Counted from the first letter of the stretch, positions 35,092 to 44,210 are shown. The stretch: 64,000 nt of DNA from Oscillospiraceae bacterium (GCA_035353335.1 DAOPZJ010000003.1:1-64000), one strand, 5' to 3'. Translations and numbers: made by a program. Notes: generated from the sequence alone by a model not told the origin.

Positions 35092-36786
35092 TTGAAGATG
35101 AAAAAAACAAGGGTTGTTTTTGCGCTTTTTTTAACGCTTCTGATACTTGCCGGCTGCGCGGCTCCTTCGATTTCCCCGTCCTCCTCGGCTTCAATGCCTG
35201 CGGCACCGATCCCAGCGGTCGCAGATAACCCCGCATCGATCACCATCACCAATCAGAAATTTTTCGACGGCGCCGACAGCACGCAAAAAGCTGAATGGCT
35301 GACGACGCTCGGTCAAAGTGCCCCTGCTCTGAACATCGGTTCTCTCACACTGGGTGAAAGCGCCTATATCGAAACAATTGTGGATAAAGCGAAAAATAAA
35401 TCCCTCAGCGGCTTTGTCTATGTTGACAACTATTCCGACCTGTGGAAACTGGTCGACGCGGGCGTGGTCGTCCCGCTCGGCCAATATGTCAAAGACAGCG
35501 AAATCTGGGCAGCTCTGCCGGAAAACTTTAAAGCCGCGCTGACTGCCAACGGCTCGGTTTGGGGCATTCCCGCCGACGGCGAATATGTGTTGCCCTGGGT
35601 GCGCAGTTACCGCGCCGAATGGCTCGCAGAACTCGATCGCGCCATCCCGGAGAACACCGACGATTTGAAATCTCTGCTGGCTCTGCTCGCAGAGCATGAG
35701 GAGGCCGGGATTTACTCCGTCAACGCTGCCGGACTCGCGGACATCTTTGCGGCTTTCGACGCGCCGCTTTCCTACGGCGGTCCGATCGGGTACAACGAGG
35801 CCTATTCCGGCATCGTCGACTCCATGCTGACTGACGGCGCAAAAAGCGCTCTTTCCTACCTGCGCGACCTGTACCGGATGGGCGCGATCAACAGCGATTT
35901 TCTCACGACAAACTATGACGAACTTGCCAAGGTCATGACCAAGGGTACCGCCGCAAGTACATATTATCCGCTCGGCGGCGCAAAATTGAATTTCGGAGCC
36001 ACGCTGTCCAAGGAGACGCCTTATCAGGTCTATACCGAATCCGCCGGTGGTCTTAATGGGAAAGGCACTCCGATTACCGTCAAGGGAGGGGCATATTGCC
36101 TGCTCACAAACAGCGCCCAACCGCTCGAGACCACCCGGTATTTGCTCAAAATGCTGTGGGGCAGCGAGAGTAATTGGCTTGCCTGCAGCGTCGGCATCAC
36201 GGGCTATACCAAGACCGAGAGCGGCTTGGTCCTCGATTACGCCGACAGCAAATACACCCTGATCCCGCGCCCGAATCTCTGCGGAACACTGCCCGGCATG
36301 TTCGAAGCCAAGACCTATCTGCGGTTTTATACCGATACTCCCGCGGCTGATAAAGAACTCGCGCAGGTAGCTTCCCAGCATTATTACACGATGATCACCG
36401 AGGGACTTGCGAACGGTGATTTCTATTTCCGCCATCCGCTTCTCACCGGCATTACATCGGCGACTTATTCCGAAAAGGCGGACGCGTTCAGCACGGCATT
36501 TGTCCAATTGCTGAAATCGGCCGTCACAGACCCGAATACCACGGTTGAAAATGCGCTGAGCATTTATAAACAAACCGTAGGAGCATTGGGCGGCGATAAG
36601 GTTCTGACCGAAGCCAACGCCGCGCTCGGCGTTTACCCGGCTCAAACCTATATTCCCACAGCAGCTTCCTCCGCATCCTCCGGTACATCCAAAGCTGCGT
36701 CATCCGCTTTATCATCATCCGTAACTTCAACCGCTGCCTCTTCGGCAACCTCCGCCGCCTCTCCCGCTGCTTCTTCGAGACCCTAA
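35092..36786 (+). CDS. Orphan extracellular solute-binding lipoprotein with Ser/Ala-rich tail
   Basis: 564 residues from a TTG start (SD GAGAGGG), or 562 from the ATG at 35098. Lipobox LAGC at about Cys22, then a family-1-type binding-protein fold (LWKLVDAGVVVPLGQYV, GSVWGIPADGEYVLPWVRSYRAEWL, AKVMTKGTAASTYYPLGG). Families of this kind bind oligosaccharides. No permease or ATPase is encoded nearby, so it may feed a distant transporter or act as a receptor. The last ~45 residues are almost only Ser, Ala and Thr, a low-complexity end that is unusual for a binding protein. Confidence 0.8.
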   Translation: MKMKKTRVVFALFLTLLILAGCAAPSISPSSSASMPAAPIPAVADNPASITITNQKFFDGADSTQKAEWLTTLGQSAPALNIGSLTLGESAYIETIVDKAKNKSLSGFVYVDNYSDLWKLVDAGVVVPLGQYVKDSEIWAALPENFKAALTANGSVWGIPADGEYVLPWVRSYRAEWLAELDRAIPENTDDLKSLLALLAEHEEAGIYSVNAAGLADIFAAFDAPLSYGGPIGYNEAYSGIVDSMLTDGAKSALSYLRDLYRMGAINSDFLTTNYDELAKVMTKGTAASTYYPLGGAKLNFGATLSKETPYQVYTESAGGLNGKGTPITVKGGAYCLLTNSAQPLETTRYLLKMLWGSESNWLACSVGITGYTKTESGLVLDYADSKYTLIPRPNLCGTLPGMFEAKTYLRFYTDTPAADKELAQVASQHYYTMITEGLANGDFYFRHPLLTGITSATYSEKADAFSTAFVQLLKSAVTDPNTTVENALSIYKQTVGALGGDKVLTEANAALGVYPAQTYIPTAASSASSGTSKAASSALSSSVTSTAASSATSAASPAASSRP

Positions 36787-36818
36787 AGACATAATTAAAA
36801 AATAAAGGAACGGACAAA

Positions 36819-38303
36819 ATGAGGGAACTTGGTTTCGACAACAATGCCTATATCAAAATTCAGACCGAGCAGATTTTAAAGCGCATCTCGGAGTTTGACA
36901 ACAAACTCTATCTGGAGTTCGGCGGAAAGCTCTTCGACGACTATCACGCGTCGCGGGTCCTTCCGGGATTCGAAATCGACAGTAAAATCCGGATTTTGCA
37001 AGGCCTGCGCGACCGCTGTGAGATCATCATCGTCATCAACGCGGGCGACATCGAAAAGACCAAAACCCGCTCCGACATCGGCATCACCTATGATATGGAC
37101 GTTTTGCGTCTCATCGACAACCTGCGGCGGCTGGAGTTGCCTGTGACTGCCGTCGTCATCGCACAGTACTGCGGGCAGCCATCTGCGGATATCTTCCGCA
37201 ATAAGCTCGAACAGCGCGGAGAGCGCACCGTTATCCACCGTCCCATCCAGGGTTATCCGACCGATGTGGATCTCGTCGTCAGCGACTCCGGCTACGGCGC
37301 AAACCCCTATATCGAGACAACGATGCCTTTGGTGGTCGTGACCGCTCCCGGGCCCGGGAGCGGAAAAATGGCGACATGTCTGTCCCAGCTTTATCATGAG
37401 CACTGCTGCAATGTCCGCGCGGGTTATGCGAAATACGAGACCTTTCCGATCTGGAACCTGCCGCTTAAACACCCCATCAATTTGGCTTATGAAGCCGCAA
37501 CCGCCGACCTTAACGACGTCAATATGATCGACCCGTTCCATTTGGAGGCCTACGGCAAAACTGCGGTAAACTATAACCGGGATATCGAGATTTTCCCTAT
37601 TGTAAAAACGATTTTAAACCGCATCATGGGCCGGGATCTGTATAAATCCCCGACCGACATGGGCGTGAACATGGCGGGATTTTGCATCAGCGACGACAAA
37701 GTCTGCCGCGAAGCCGCCAAACAGGAGGTCATCCGCCGCTATTTCAAGAGCAGCTGCGACTGCAAACAGGGCCGCATCGATGAATCCGCCGTCCAAAAAA
37801 ACGAACTCATCATGAAAGAACTCGACCTGAGGGTCGAGGACCGTCCCGTCGTCGCCTGCGCGCTCGAGCGGAAAGACACGTGCGGCCACATGGCCTCTGC
37901 GATCTGCCTGCCTGACGGAACCCTGCTCACAGGGAAAACCACCCCGCTGATGTCTTCCCCCTGCGCGATGATTTTAAATGCCGTCAAACAGCTGGCCGGA
38001 ATTGCGGACGATATGCTGTTGCTTTCGCCGCTTGTTTTGGAACCGATGCAGAAAATGAAACGCGAGATTTACGGTGAAAAGGCCTCTGCCCTGACGCTTG
38101 ACGAGGTTGTAATCGCGCTCTCCATCTCCGCCGCGACAAATCCGATGGTTGATTATGCCTATAAAAAACTCACGGAATTAAGGGGCTGCGAAGCGCATTC
38201 CACATTCATCGTATCTGCAAATGACGAACGGGTTTTGAGAGGACTCGGCATCAACCATACCTGCGAACCCGTATACCGCAATAAAAACCTGTATTACACC
38301 TGA
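36819..38303 (+). CDS. DUF1846 protein
   Basis: 494 residues, the full family length. Recognisable segments: YLEFGGKLFDDYHASRVLPGF, AGDIEKTKTRSDIGITYD, VVVTAPGPGSGKMATCLSQLYHE with a P-loop-like GPGSGK, and GVNMAGFCISDD. The family is conserved in Firmicutes and structurally known, but no activity is established; the GPGSGK loop suggests nucleotide or phosphate binding. SD AAAGGAACGG. Next gene is 29 nt downstream. Confidence 0.93.
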   Translation: MRELGFDNNAYIKIQTEQILKRISEFDNKLYLEFGGKLFDDYHASRVLPGFEIDSKIRILQGLRDRCEIIIVINAGDIEKTKTRSDIGITYDMDVLRLIDNLRRLELPVTAVVIAQYCGQPSADIFRNKLEQRGERTVIHRPIQGYPTDVDLVVSDSGYGANPYIETTMPLVVVTAPGPGSGKMATCLSQLYHEHCCNVRAGYAKYETFPIWNLPLKHPINLAYEAATADLNDVNMIDPFHLEAYGKTAVNYNRDIEIFPIVKTILNRIMGRDLYKSPTDMGVNMAGFCISDDKVCREAAKQEVIRRYFKSSCDCKQGRIDESAVQKNELIMKELDLRVEDRPVVACALERKDTCGHMASAICLPDGTLLTGKTTPLMSSPCAMILNAVKQLAGIADDMLLLSPLVLEPMQKMKREIYGEKASALTLDEVVIALSISAATNPMVDYAYKKLTELRGCEAHSTFIVSANDERVLRGLGINHTCEPVYRNKNLYYT

Positions 38304-38332
38304 TACCGACCTCTTGAAAGGTAGCGATCAAT

Positions 38333-39376
38333 ATGATGACAAGCCGTGAGATCATGCTGGCCACGCTGAATTTTGAAAAGCCCGAACGCGTGGCGCTGAA
38401 CCTGTGGAATAACGGCAACCACACCTACGACGACACCTGCTGGATTCCGGTATTGCCCGATAAACAATACGACGGCAGCTGGAAAAAGCCCGAGGAATAT
38501 TTTTCGAAATATCCGGGTTTAAAAAGTTTTCGGGGTGAGGTTCGTCTTGACGAATACGGCTCCTTATGGGGCCGCCTTCCGGGGGATTTCGGCTGCGGCG
38601 AAGTGCTTTACGGCGCAATCACTGATTGGGAACAGTTGAAAGATTATCAGATTCCCCATGTTTCCGATAAAGCGCGTTTTGCCGATGCGAAAGAAGGATT
38701 TATCAAAGATAAATTTTCGATGGGCGGAATTCCCGGTTTTCCGTTTGCCATCATGCGCTATATCCGCAAGATGGAGTATTTCCTCGAAGATCTGATCTTG
38801 GAGCGGGAAAATGTCATGACGCTCAACGAGATGGTCATGAAAGAACTGCTCGGCATGATCGACAACTACGGCGAACTCGGCGTCGATGCCATTTTTACCT
38901 GTGAGGACTGGGGTACTCAAGACCGTCTTCTCATCAGTCCGGCATTATGGCGCGAGGTATTCAAGCCGTCGCTCAAACGGATTTTCGACCGCATCCACGA
39001 ACACGGCATGTATGCGATTATGCACTCCTGCGGCTATATTTGGGAAATATTGCCCGACCTCGTCGAAATCGGCGTGGACTGCATGCAGTTTGACGCACCG
39101 ACTTTGATGGGCATGAAACGCGTCAGCGACTTGTTCGGCAAAAAGGTCACGATGTTTTCTCCGGTCGATATTCAAAAAATTCTGCCGATTCCCGACCCCG
39201 AAGTCACGCGCAGGAGCGTGAGAGAAATGATCGATCTGTTCTGCCCCAAAGGCGGCGGATTGATTTTAAAAGATTACGGAGATTATAAAACCATCCAAAT
39301 CCCACCCGAGAACGTCGAAGCCATGCACGACGAATTTATTACCTACGGAGCGAATCTGGCGCGTTATTATAAATAA
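38333..39376 (+). CDS. URO-D-family methyltransferase-like protein
   Basis: 347 residues in the uroporphyrinogen decarboxylase superfamily. MHSCGYIWEILPDLVEIGVDCMQFDA contains the H-x-C zinc motif found in MtaA/CmuA-type cobalamin-dependent methyltransferases; the heme enzyme HemE lacks it. Other marks: TCEDWGTQDRLLISPALWREVFKPSLKRI and GGGLILKDYGD. No corrinoid protein is encoded near it. Substrate unknown. Possible start at 38333 or 38336. Confidence 0.84.
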   Translation: MMTSREIMLATLNFEKPERVALNLWNNGNHTYDDTCWIPVLPDKQYDGSWKKPEEYFSKYPGLKSFRGEVRLDEYGSLWGRLPGDFGCGEVLYGAITDWEQLKDYQIPHVSDKARFADAKEGFIKDKFSMGGIPGFPFAIMRYIRKMEYFLEDLILERENVMTLNEMVMKELLGMIDNYGELGVDAIFTCEDWGTQDRLLISPALWREVFKPSLKRIFDRIHEHGMYAIMHSCGYIWEILPDLVEIGVDCMQFDAPTLMGMKRVSDLFGKKVTMFSPVDIQKILPIPDPEVTRRSVREMIDLFCPKGGGLILKDYGDYKTIQIPPENVEAMHDEFITYGANLARYYK

Positions 39377-39472
39377 TGCAGGGGCGGATATCATCCGCTC
39401 GCATAGATAACCGCTACTTCTCCACCGGATATCTTCTTCAATTTCAAAGGGCGGATGATATCCGCTCCTACA
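39377..39472. repeat. 96-bp element with 22-bp near-perfect terminal inverted repeats
   Basis: The left end starts TGCAGGGGCGGATATCATCC and the right end finishes GATATCCGCTCCTACA. The ends pair at 20 of 22 positions. It begins one base after the URO-D gene stop and ends just before the SD of the Gfo/Idh gene, so it separates two otherwise closely spaced genes. Confidence 0.8.
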
Positions 39473-39487
39473 ACAGGAGGTCTATTC

Positions 39488-40558
39488 ATGGACAAAATCA
39501 ATGTCGCCGTCATCGGACTCGGACGCAGCGGCCGCAACATTCACATCAAACAGCTGCTCACCGACAACCGCTACCAAATCGTCGCTGCCTGCGACTTGCT
39601 TGCCGACCGCAGGGAACGGGCCAAAGCCGAAGTAAACTGTGACGTTTACGCCGATTATCACGACCTGCTCAAACGCAATGATATCGACTTATACGTCAAC
39701 GCCACACACAGCGACACCCATTATTCAATTACCAAGGAACTGCTTTCAGCGGGCAAGTCGGTCATCTCTGAAAAACCGGCCGCAAAAACGCCCGAGGAAG
39801 TTGAAGACCTGATTCAAACAGCCGAAAAGAGCGGGAGCAAGTTCTTCGCTTTTTATCAGCAGAGCCGCAACGCGCCTTATTTCGTCAAAGCCAAGGAGGT
39901 TGCCGACAGCGGTGTGCTCGGCCGCATTGTCTTTGTGCGCGTGGCGTTCGACGGATTCAGCCGCCGATGGGACTGGCAGACGGTACAGCGCAAAGTCGCG
40001 GGAAATCTTTATAACACCGGACCTCACCCGGTTGATCAGGCGCTCCGGTTTTTAAATTATGACGGAATGCCGCAGGTATTTTGCCATATGGACCGCGCCA
40101 ACAGCTACGGCGATGCCGAGGACTTTGTCAAAATTCTGCTCAAAGCTCCGGAACACCCGCTTGTGGAAGTCGAAATATCTTCCTGCTCTGCCTACCCCGA
40201 TGCCACCTATTCGATACAAGGAACCTGCGGCTCACTCAAGGGCACGATGAGCCACATCGACTGGAAGTATTTTGACCCAAGGACCGCACCCGGGCACGAA
40301 CTCGTCATCACCCCGATGGTCGATGCGGACAATATGCCCGCTTACCCTGCCGAGACCCTCGACTGGATCGAAAAAAGCTGGGATGTCCCTGCGGAAGACG
40401 CAGATCTGTTTAACGCCATCAATTCGCGTTATTATAATCTGGTCTACGCCGCACTGACCGACGGCGCCGACTTTCCGATCAAGCCCGAACAGGCCATTCA
40501 ACAATTGAAAATCATTCGGGAGTGCCACCGTCAAAACCCGTTCCCGGTCAAGTTTTAA
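39488..40558 (+). CDS. Gfo/Idh/MocA-family oxidoreductase
   Basis: 356 residues. N-terminal Rossmann domain with VIGLGRSGRNIHIKQL, the family marker SEKPAAKTPEE (EKP) and active-site region TGPHPVDQALRFLN with the conserved H-x-x-D. Family members oxidise or reduce sugars, inositols and related compounds with NAD(P). ATG at 39488 with AGGAGGT 6 nt upstream. Followed after 27 nt by a mannonate-type SDR, which suggests a sugar-acid or carbohydrate pathway. Confidence 0.93.
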   Translation: MDKINVAVIGLGRSGRNIHIKQLLTDNRYQIVAACDLLADRRERAKAEVNCDVYADYHDLLKRNDIDLYVNATHSDTHYSITKELLSAGKSVISEKPAAKTPEEVEDLIQTAEKSGSKFFAFYQQSRNAPYFVKAKEVADSGVLGRIVFVRVAFDGFSRRWDWQTVQRKVAGNLYNTGPHPVDQALRFLNYDGMPQVFCHMDRANSYGDAEDFVKILLKAPEHPLVEVEISSCSAYPDATYSIQGTCGSLKGTMSHIDWKYFDPRTAPGHELVITPMVDADNMPAYPAETLDWIEKSWDVPAEDADLFNAINSRYYNLVYAALTDGADFPIKPEQAIQQLKIIRECHRQNPFPVKF

Positions 40559-40585
40559 TATTTCCCCGACACGAAAGGATTTCAT

Positions 40586-41440
40586 ATGGAAAAACTGCCA
40601 TTTAAAATCAATCTCAAAAATAAAATCGCGGTCGTGACCGGCGCAGGCGGTGTGCTCTGCTCCGGCTTTGCCAAAACGCTGGCCGCCTGCGGCGCAAAAG
40701 TCGCGGTGCTTGACCTTCGGCTCGAAGCGGCACAAAAAGTCGCCGACGAGATCACCGCGGACGGCGGAATTGCAATTGCGGTCTCTGCAAACGTGCTTGA
40801 AAAAGACTCGCTCGAAACCGCACGCAAAGATGTCACCGAAAAACTCGGCGTCTGCGACATTCTCATCAACGGCGCGGGCGGCAACAACCCCAAGGGCACG
40901 ACCGACAACGAGACGCTCTCGCTTGCCGATCTCGACAATCCCAACATTCGCACTTTTTTTGACCTCGACCCGGACGGCGTTTCGTTTGTCTTCAATCTCA
41001 ACTTCATCGGCACCCTGCTTCCGACGCAGGCGTTTGCCAAAGATATGGCCAAAAAGGGCGGCGGCATTATCCTGAACGTCTCTTCAATGAACGCTTTCCG
41101 GCCGTTAACCAAAATTCCGGCTTACAGCGCGGCAAAAGCGGCGGTTTCGAACTTCACGGCATGGCTCGCGGTGCATTTCGCGCCGGTCGGCATCCGTGTC
41201 AACGCCATCGCCCCGGGTTTCTTTGTCACGAACCAGAACTATAATCTCCTGTTCGATGCCGAGGGCAACCCCACGGCGCGTTCCAAAAAGATTCTGGCTC
41301 ATACTCCGATGAACCGCTTCGGCGAACAGGAAGACCTTACCGGTACCTTGCTGTGGCTGTGCGATGATGCCGCTTCCGGCTTTGTCAACGGCATTGTCGT
41401 CCCGGTCGACGGCGGCTTTTCTGCCTACAGCGGAGTATAA
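40586..41440 (+). CDS. SDR oxidoreductase, D-mannonate oxidoreductase (YjmF/UxuB) type
   Basis: 284 residues. TGAGGVLCSGFAKTL nucleotide loop, LINGAGGNNPKGTTDNE (the wording typical of B. subtilis YjmF-like mannonate reductases), SSMNAF, catalytic YSAAK and VRVNAIAPGFF-type motif. In glucuronate use this enzyme interconverts fructuronate and mannonate. No uxuA or uxaC is in the window, so the role is probable only. It follows the Gfo/Idh gene and is likely co-transcribed. Confidence 0.82.
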   Translation: MEKLPFKINLKNKIAVVTGAGGVLCSGFAKTLAACGAKVAVLDLRLEAAQKVADEITADGGIAIAVSANVLEKDSLETARKDVTEKLGVCDILINGAGGNNPKGTTDNETLSLADLDNPNIRTFFDLDPDGVSFVFNLNFIGTLLPTQAFAKDMAKKGGGIILNVSSMNAFRPLTKIPAYSAAKAAVSNFTAWLAVHFAPVGIRVNAIAPGFFVTNQNYNLLFDAEGNPTARSKKILAHTPMNRFGEQEDLTGTLLWLCDDAASGFVNGIVVPVDGGFSAYSGV

Positions 41441-41598
41441 AAAGCCTCGCTTCGCGATGCCCAATCCCAAAAACCCCCGGCGATTCGCTCGGGAAAAATC
41501 CCTTACATTATATTTTCCGGATTCTGCTGACGCGAATCTCGGATGCCATTTGCCTTAAGGTCCGTGCAGCGGCTCGCCAATCAGACAGGAGAATGATT

Positions 41599-42036
41599 TT
41601 GAGCATAAAACAAGATCAGGCAGCTGAATTTTTCAGCGGCGGTTTTAACTGTTCCCAATCCGTGTTGGCGGCTTTCTGCGAAAAGTACGGATTAGACCAA
41701 AAAACCGCTCTCAAAGCCGCCTGCGGACTGGGCGGCGGGTGCCGTTCCGGAGAAATCTGCGGAGCGGTTTCCGGCGCGGTAATCACAATCGGCTTGAAAT
41801 ACGGTCATTGTCAGCCCGGAGATGCGGAGTCAAAAGCCAATTGCTACGCAAAGACCGCAGAATTTCTGAATGCCTTTAAAGCCCAAAACGGGAGTATTAT
41901 CTGCCGGGAAATTCTGGGCTGCGATATTTCGACCGCAGGGGGCATGGAGCAGGCTAAAAGCAAAAATCTTTTTAAAACAACCTGCGTCGGTATGGTCAGG
42001 AGCGCCGCATCCATCCTCGATGAACTGAGTTATTAA
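41599..42036 (+). CDS. C_GCAxxG_C_C family redox-type protein
   Basis: 145 residues. Motifs FNCSQSVLAAF, CGLGGGCRSGEICGAVSGA, CREILGCDI and a late TCVG contain the evenly spaced Cys residues that name the family. It is thought to bind metal or a redox cofactor, but function is unknown. The start is TTG at 41599 with AGGAGA 6 nt upstream; an ATG at 41593 abuts that SD and is unlikely. A terminator follows. Confidence 0.88.
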   Translation: MSIKQDQAAEFFSGGFNCSQSVLAAFCEKYGLDQKTALKAACGLGGGCRSGEICGAVSGAVITIGLKYGHCQPGDAESKANCYAKTAEFLNAFKAQNGSIICREILGCDISTAGGMEQAKSKNLFKTTCVGMVRSAASILDELSY

Positions 42037-42061
42037 CAATGCCGGTGAAATTATAAAAACC

Positions 42062-42090
42062 AAGAGGGTTCTCTTTTTGAGAGCCCTCTT
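42062..42090. terminator. Bidirectional hairpin terminator
   Basis: AAGAGGGTTCTC and GAGAGCCCTCTT form a 12-bp stem with one G-U pair and a 5-nt T loop. It lies between the convergent C_GCAxxG_C_C gene and the GNAT gene and can serve both. Confidence 0.75.
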
Positions 42091-42114
42091 CCCGTTTAAC
42101 TTAACTATTGATAT

Positions 42115-42642
42115 TTATTCGATTAATAAACTATATATCTTATGTAAATACTCTTTCCCCCGGAACACAAAAACCGTCGTCTTACCGGTAAACCGAAACC
42201 CATGCCGTTCTGCCAATTTGACTGATCCGAGGTTGTCGGGGTAGATACCGGCATCAATCCGCTTTAGGTTCATCCCGGTTTTGGCGAAAGATAAAATCAC
42301 CTTCATTGCCTCCGACATATAGCCCTTTCCCCAAAACTCCGGCTGCAAATCATAACCGACTTCAGCACAGCTGTTTTCCCGGTTCCAGTTGTGAAATCCG
42401 CAGGTGCCGATTTTTTCACCGCTTTCCTTTAAGACCAAAATCCAGCGGTGCAGGGTCCGGGGCTCGGGCTGCGTGAAATAACCGATCAATTCGTCCGCTT
42501 CCTGCAAATTTTTATACGGTTCAGCGTCATAAAGATATTCGTTCACAGCGTCGGTGGAAAACTGTTTCAATATAAAATCCCTGTCTCCGGCACTGATATT
42601 TTTTAAACACAGACGCTCAGTCTCCAGTTCACGAAAAAGCAC
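42115..42642 (-). CDS. GNAT N-acetyltransferase, RimJ/RimL-like
   Basis: 175 residues. ETERLCLKNI start, GTCGFHNWN, AEVGYDLQPEFWGKGYMSEAMKVIL (acetyl-CoA loop Q/R-x-x-G-x-G/A region) and NLGSVKLAERHGFRF. This subgroup acetylates protein N-termini or small amines; the target is unknown. It lies 29 nt downstream of the MFS gene on the same strand. Confidence 0.9.
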   Translation of the reverse strand: MLFRELETERLCLKNISAGDRDFILKQFSTDAVNEYLYDAEPYKNLQEADELIGYFTQPEPRTLHRWILVLKESGEKIGTCGFHNWNRENSCAEVGYDLQPEFWGKGYMSEAMKVILSFAKTGMNLKRIDAGIYPDNLGSVKLAERHGFRFTGKTTVFVFRGKEYLHKIYSLLIE

Positions 42643-42671
42643 GGATTTTCGTCTCCCCCGCTTCGTTTAAT

Positions 42672-44093
42672 TTATTTTTGCTCATCCCGAATAGCCAGAC
42701 GCTTCCTCACCCACGGCAGCATCAGCCGCTCGCGCGGCATCTGGGGCGGCTCTTTCCAGTTTTCCGGGTTAATTCTCGGCAGCAGCACGAAAACCAACAA
42801 ACCGACGCCGATTTCCAGAATAAACGTCAGGAATAACAGCATCTGGACACTGTTAAGCACTAAGCCGAAAATGTTCAACGTGGCGTCTCCGAGTATTTTG
42901 ACAAATCCGGTTCCGAACAGCATGCTCAGCAGCGCCGACGAATGCACCGCAATCACATAAAACGACATATATGCCGTCCGGTCGGTCTCGGGAAGGTTGA
43001 TATACGGGAAGTTCGAATAAGTCAGCGTGATAAACAATCCTGTCACGTGCTGCAGCAGACGGACGGTGATAAAAAGCCAGTTTGTGGCGCCGTCGGCGTT
43101 ATGTACAAAAGTATATAACAGGAAGGTGGGTGCCTGGACAAGCACCCAGATCGCATAGGTCTTGAACCACGACCATCGGGCGATCTGACGTTTGGCGATA
43201 TTTCCGAACAGAATAAATACGATGAAATAGGCCGCGTTGATGCCGTTGATCAGTGAATAGCTGACCTTAACATTCTCGATCAGATGTACGTTGATAAACG
43301 GAGTTGAAACGTTCGCCGCAAACGTGTAGGCGAACATCACGAGCATCGTCAATATGAATTTTTTATTTTTAAACGGAAGCGTCAGAACCTTCGCGGGACT
43401 GATAGATTTAGTCTCGCTGCGCGGATAGGGATATTCTTTGGGCAATGCAAGCATCAGCACATCGAGGAATGCGATGCCGTAAGCGACAAAGCGCAGAATT
43501 ACGATAATACGCAGCTGTTCGGGACCTCCCGCAGGCAGTGCGTCGGTGATGGCCGAGGAGGTGATCAATATCCCGCCGGTGATGATGTTGTTGATGATAT
43601 TGGACTGGTTAAAATAATCCGCGCGGATATCTTCGGGCAAAAAGTTGAGGTGCCACACCGAATAACCCTGTGAAAAAATGTTGTTGACGGCGTTTGCGAA
43701 AAAAATAATCAGGGCAAAACCCCAGATGCGGGCACCCGGGTCCTGCACCAGTTTGGGCAGCAGCGTCAGCCCGAGGATGTTGATGGTATAATACAGCACA
43801 CGCCCTCCGGCAAGCACCCACCGGCGTTTCGGAAAACGTTCCAAAACGAGCGGAGAGAGCAGGCAAAATAACGACGCCATATAAGGAACAAACGACAAAA
43901 TCCCGATATTAACGAGGTTGATTCCGTATCCGACGAGGAATCCGGAATAAAATACACCACCTGAAAGGTTCGCGGCAATACTCGCAATTACCGCTGAAGC
44001 GATCATGGCAGTGCGGCCGCGCGCTTTTTCCTCATGCAGATTGAACACGCGGAAAAAGGCCGCGTTTTTTATGACGATTTTCATATTTCTCAT
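42672..44093 (-). CDS. MFS transporter
   Basis: 473 residues with about 12 hydrophobic membrane segments (for example MIASAVIASIAANLSGGVFYSGFL and FILTMLVMFAYTFAANVSTPF). The cytoplasmic loop after helix 2-3 contains LERFPKRRWVLAGGRVLYY, the A-motif position of the major facilitator superfamily. Substrate unknown. The ATG at 44093 has AAAAGGA 9 nt upstream. The frame is open back to 44285 but that part covers the promoter and leader and has no homology. Expression may depend on a leader hairpin at 44109-44139. Confidence 0.85.
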   Translation of the reverse strand: MRNMKIVIKNAAFFRVFNLHEEKARGRTAMIASAVIASIAANLSGGVFYSGFLVGYGINLVNIGILSFVPYMASLFCLLSPLVLERFPKRRWVLAGGRVLYYTINILGLTLLPKLVQDPGARIWGFALIIFFANAVNNIFSQGYSVWHLNFLPEDIRADYFNQSNIINNIITGGILITSSAITDALPAGGPEQLRIIVILRFVAYGIAFLDVLMLALPKEYPYPRSETKSISPAKVLTLPFKNKKFILTMLVMFAYTFAANVSTPFINVHLIENVKVSYSLINGINAAYFIVFILFGNIAKRQIARWSWFKTYAIWVLVQAPTFLLYTFVHNADGATNWLFITVRLLQHVTGLFITLTYSNFPYINLPETDRTAYMSFYVIAVHSSALLSMLFGTGFVKILGDATLNIFGLVLNSVQMLLFLTFILEIGVGLLVFVLLPRINPENWKEPPQMPRERLMLPWVRKRLAIRDEQK

Positions 44094-44108
44094 GTTGTAA
44101 AATCCTTT

Positions 44109-44139
44109 TAAAAAAGCGAACGCAGTTTTTCCGTTCGCT
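44109..44139 (-). promoter_or_regulatory. Terminator-like hairpin at the 5' end of the MFS mRNA
   Basis: On the minus strand AGCGAACG, 9-nt loop, CGTTCGCT, then a run of T. The hairpin begins at about the predicted transcription start and ends just before the SD AAAGGA. It could protect the 5' end or attenuate transcription. The sequence also resembles the dispersed TGTAGGGG repeat. Confidence 0.55.
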
Positions 44140-44145
44140 ACCCCT

Positions 44146-44173
44146 ATTTTACATAAATAAACGCCGCTGTCAA
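44146..44173 (-). promoter_or_regulatory. Sigma-A-type promoter of the MFS gene
   Basis: On the minus strand TTGACA (44173-44168), 16-nt spacer, TAAAAT (44151-44146). Confidence 0.72.
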
Positions 44174-44210
44174 CAAATTTGTAAAAATTCGTGATATGGG
44201 CTGTTTTAAA

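Noticed and set aside
35191..36645. A 484-codon open frame on the minus strand
   Set aside because: It is antisense to the solute-binding lipoprotein gene, has no SD or family resemblance, and is explained by the codon bias of the real gene.
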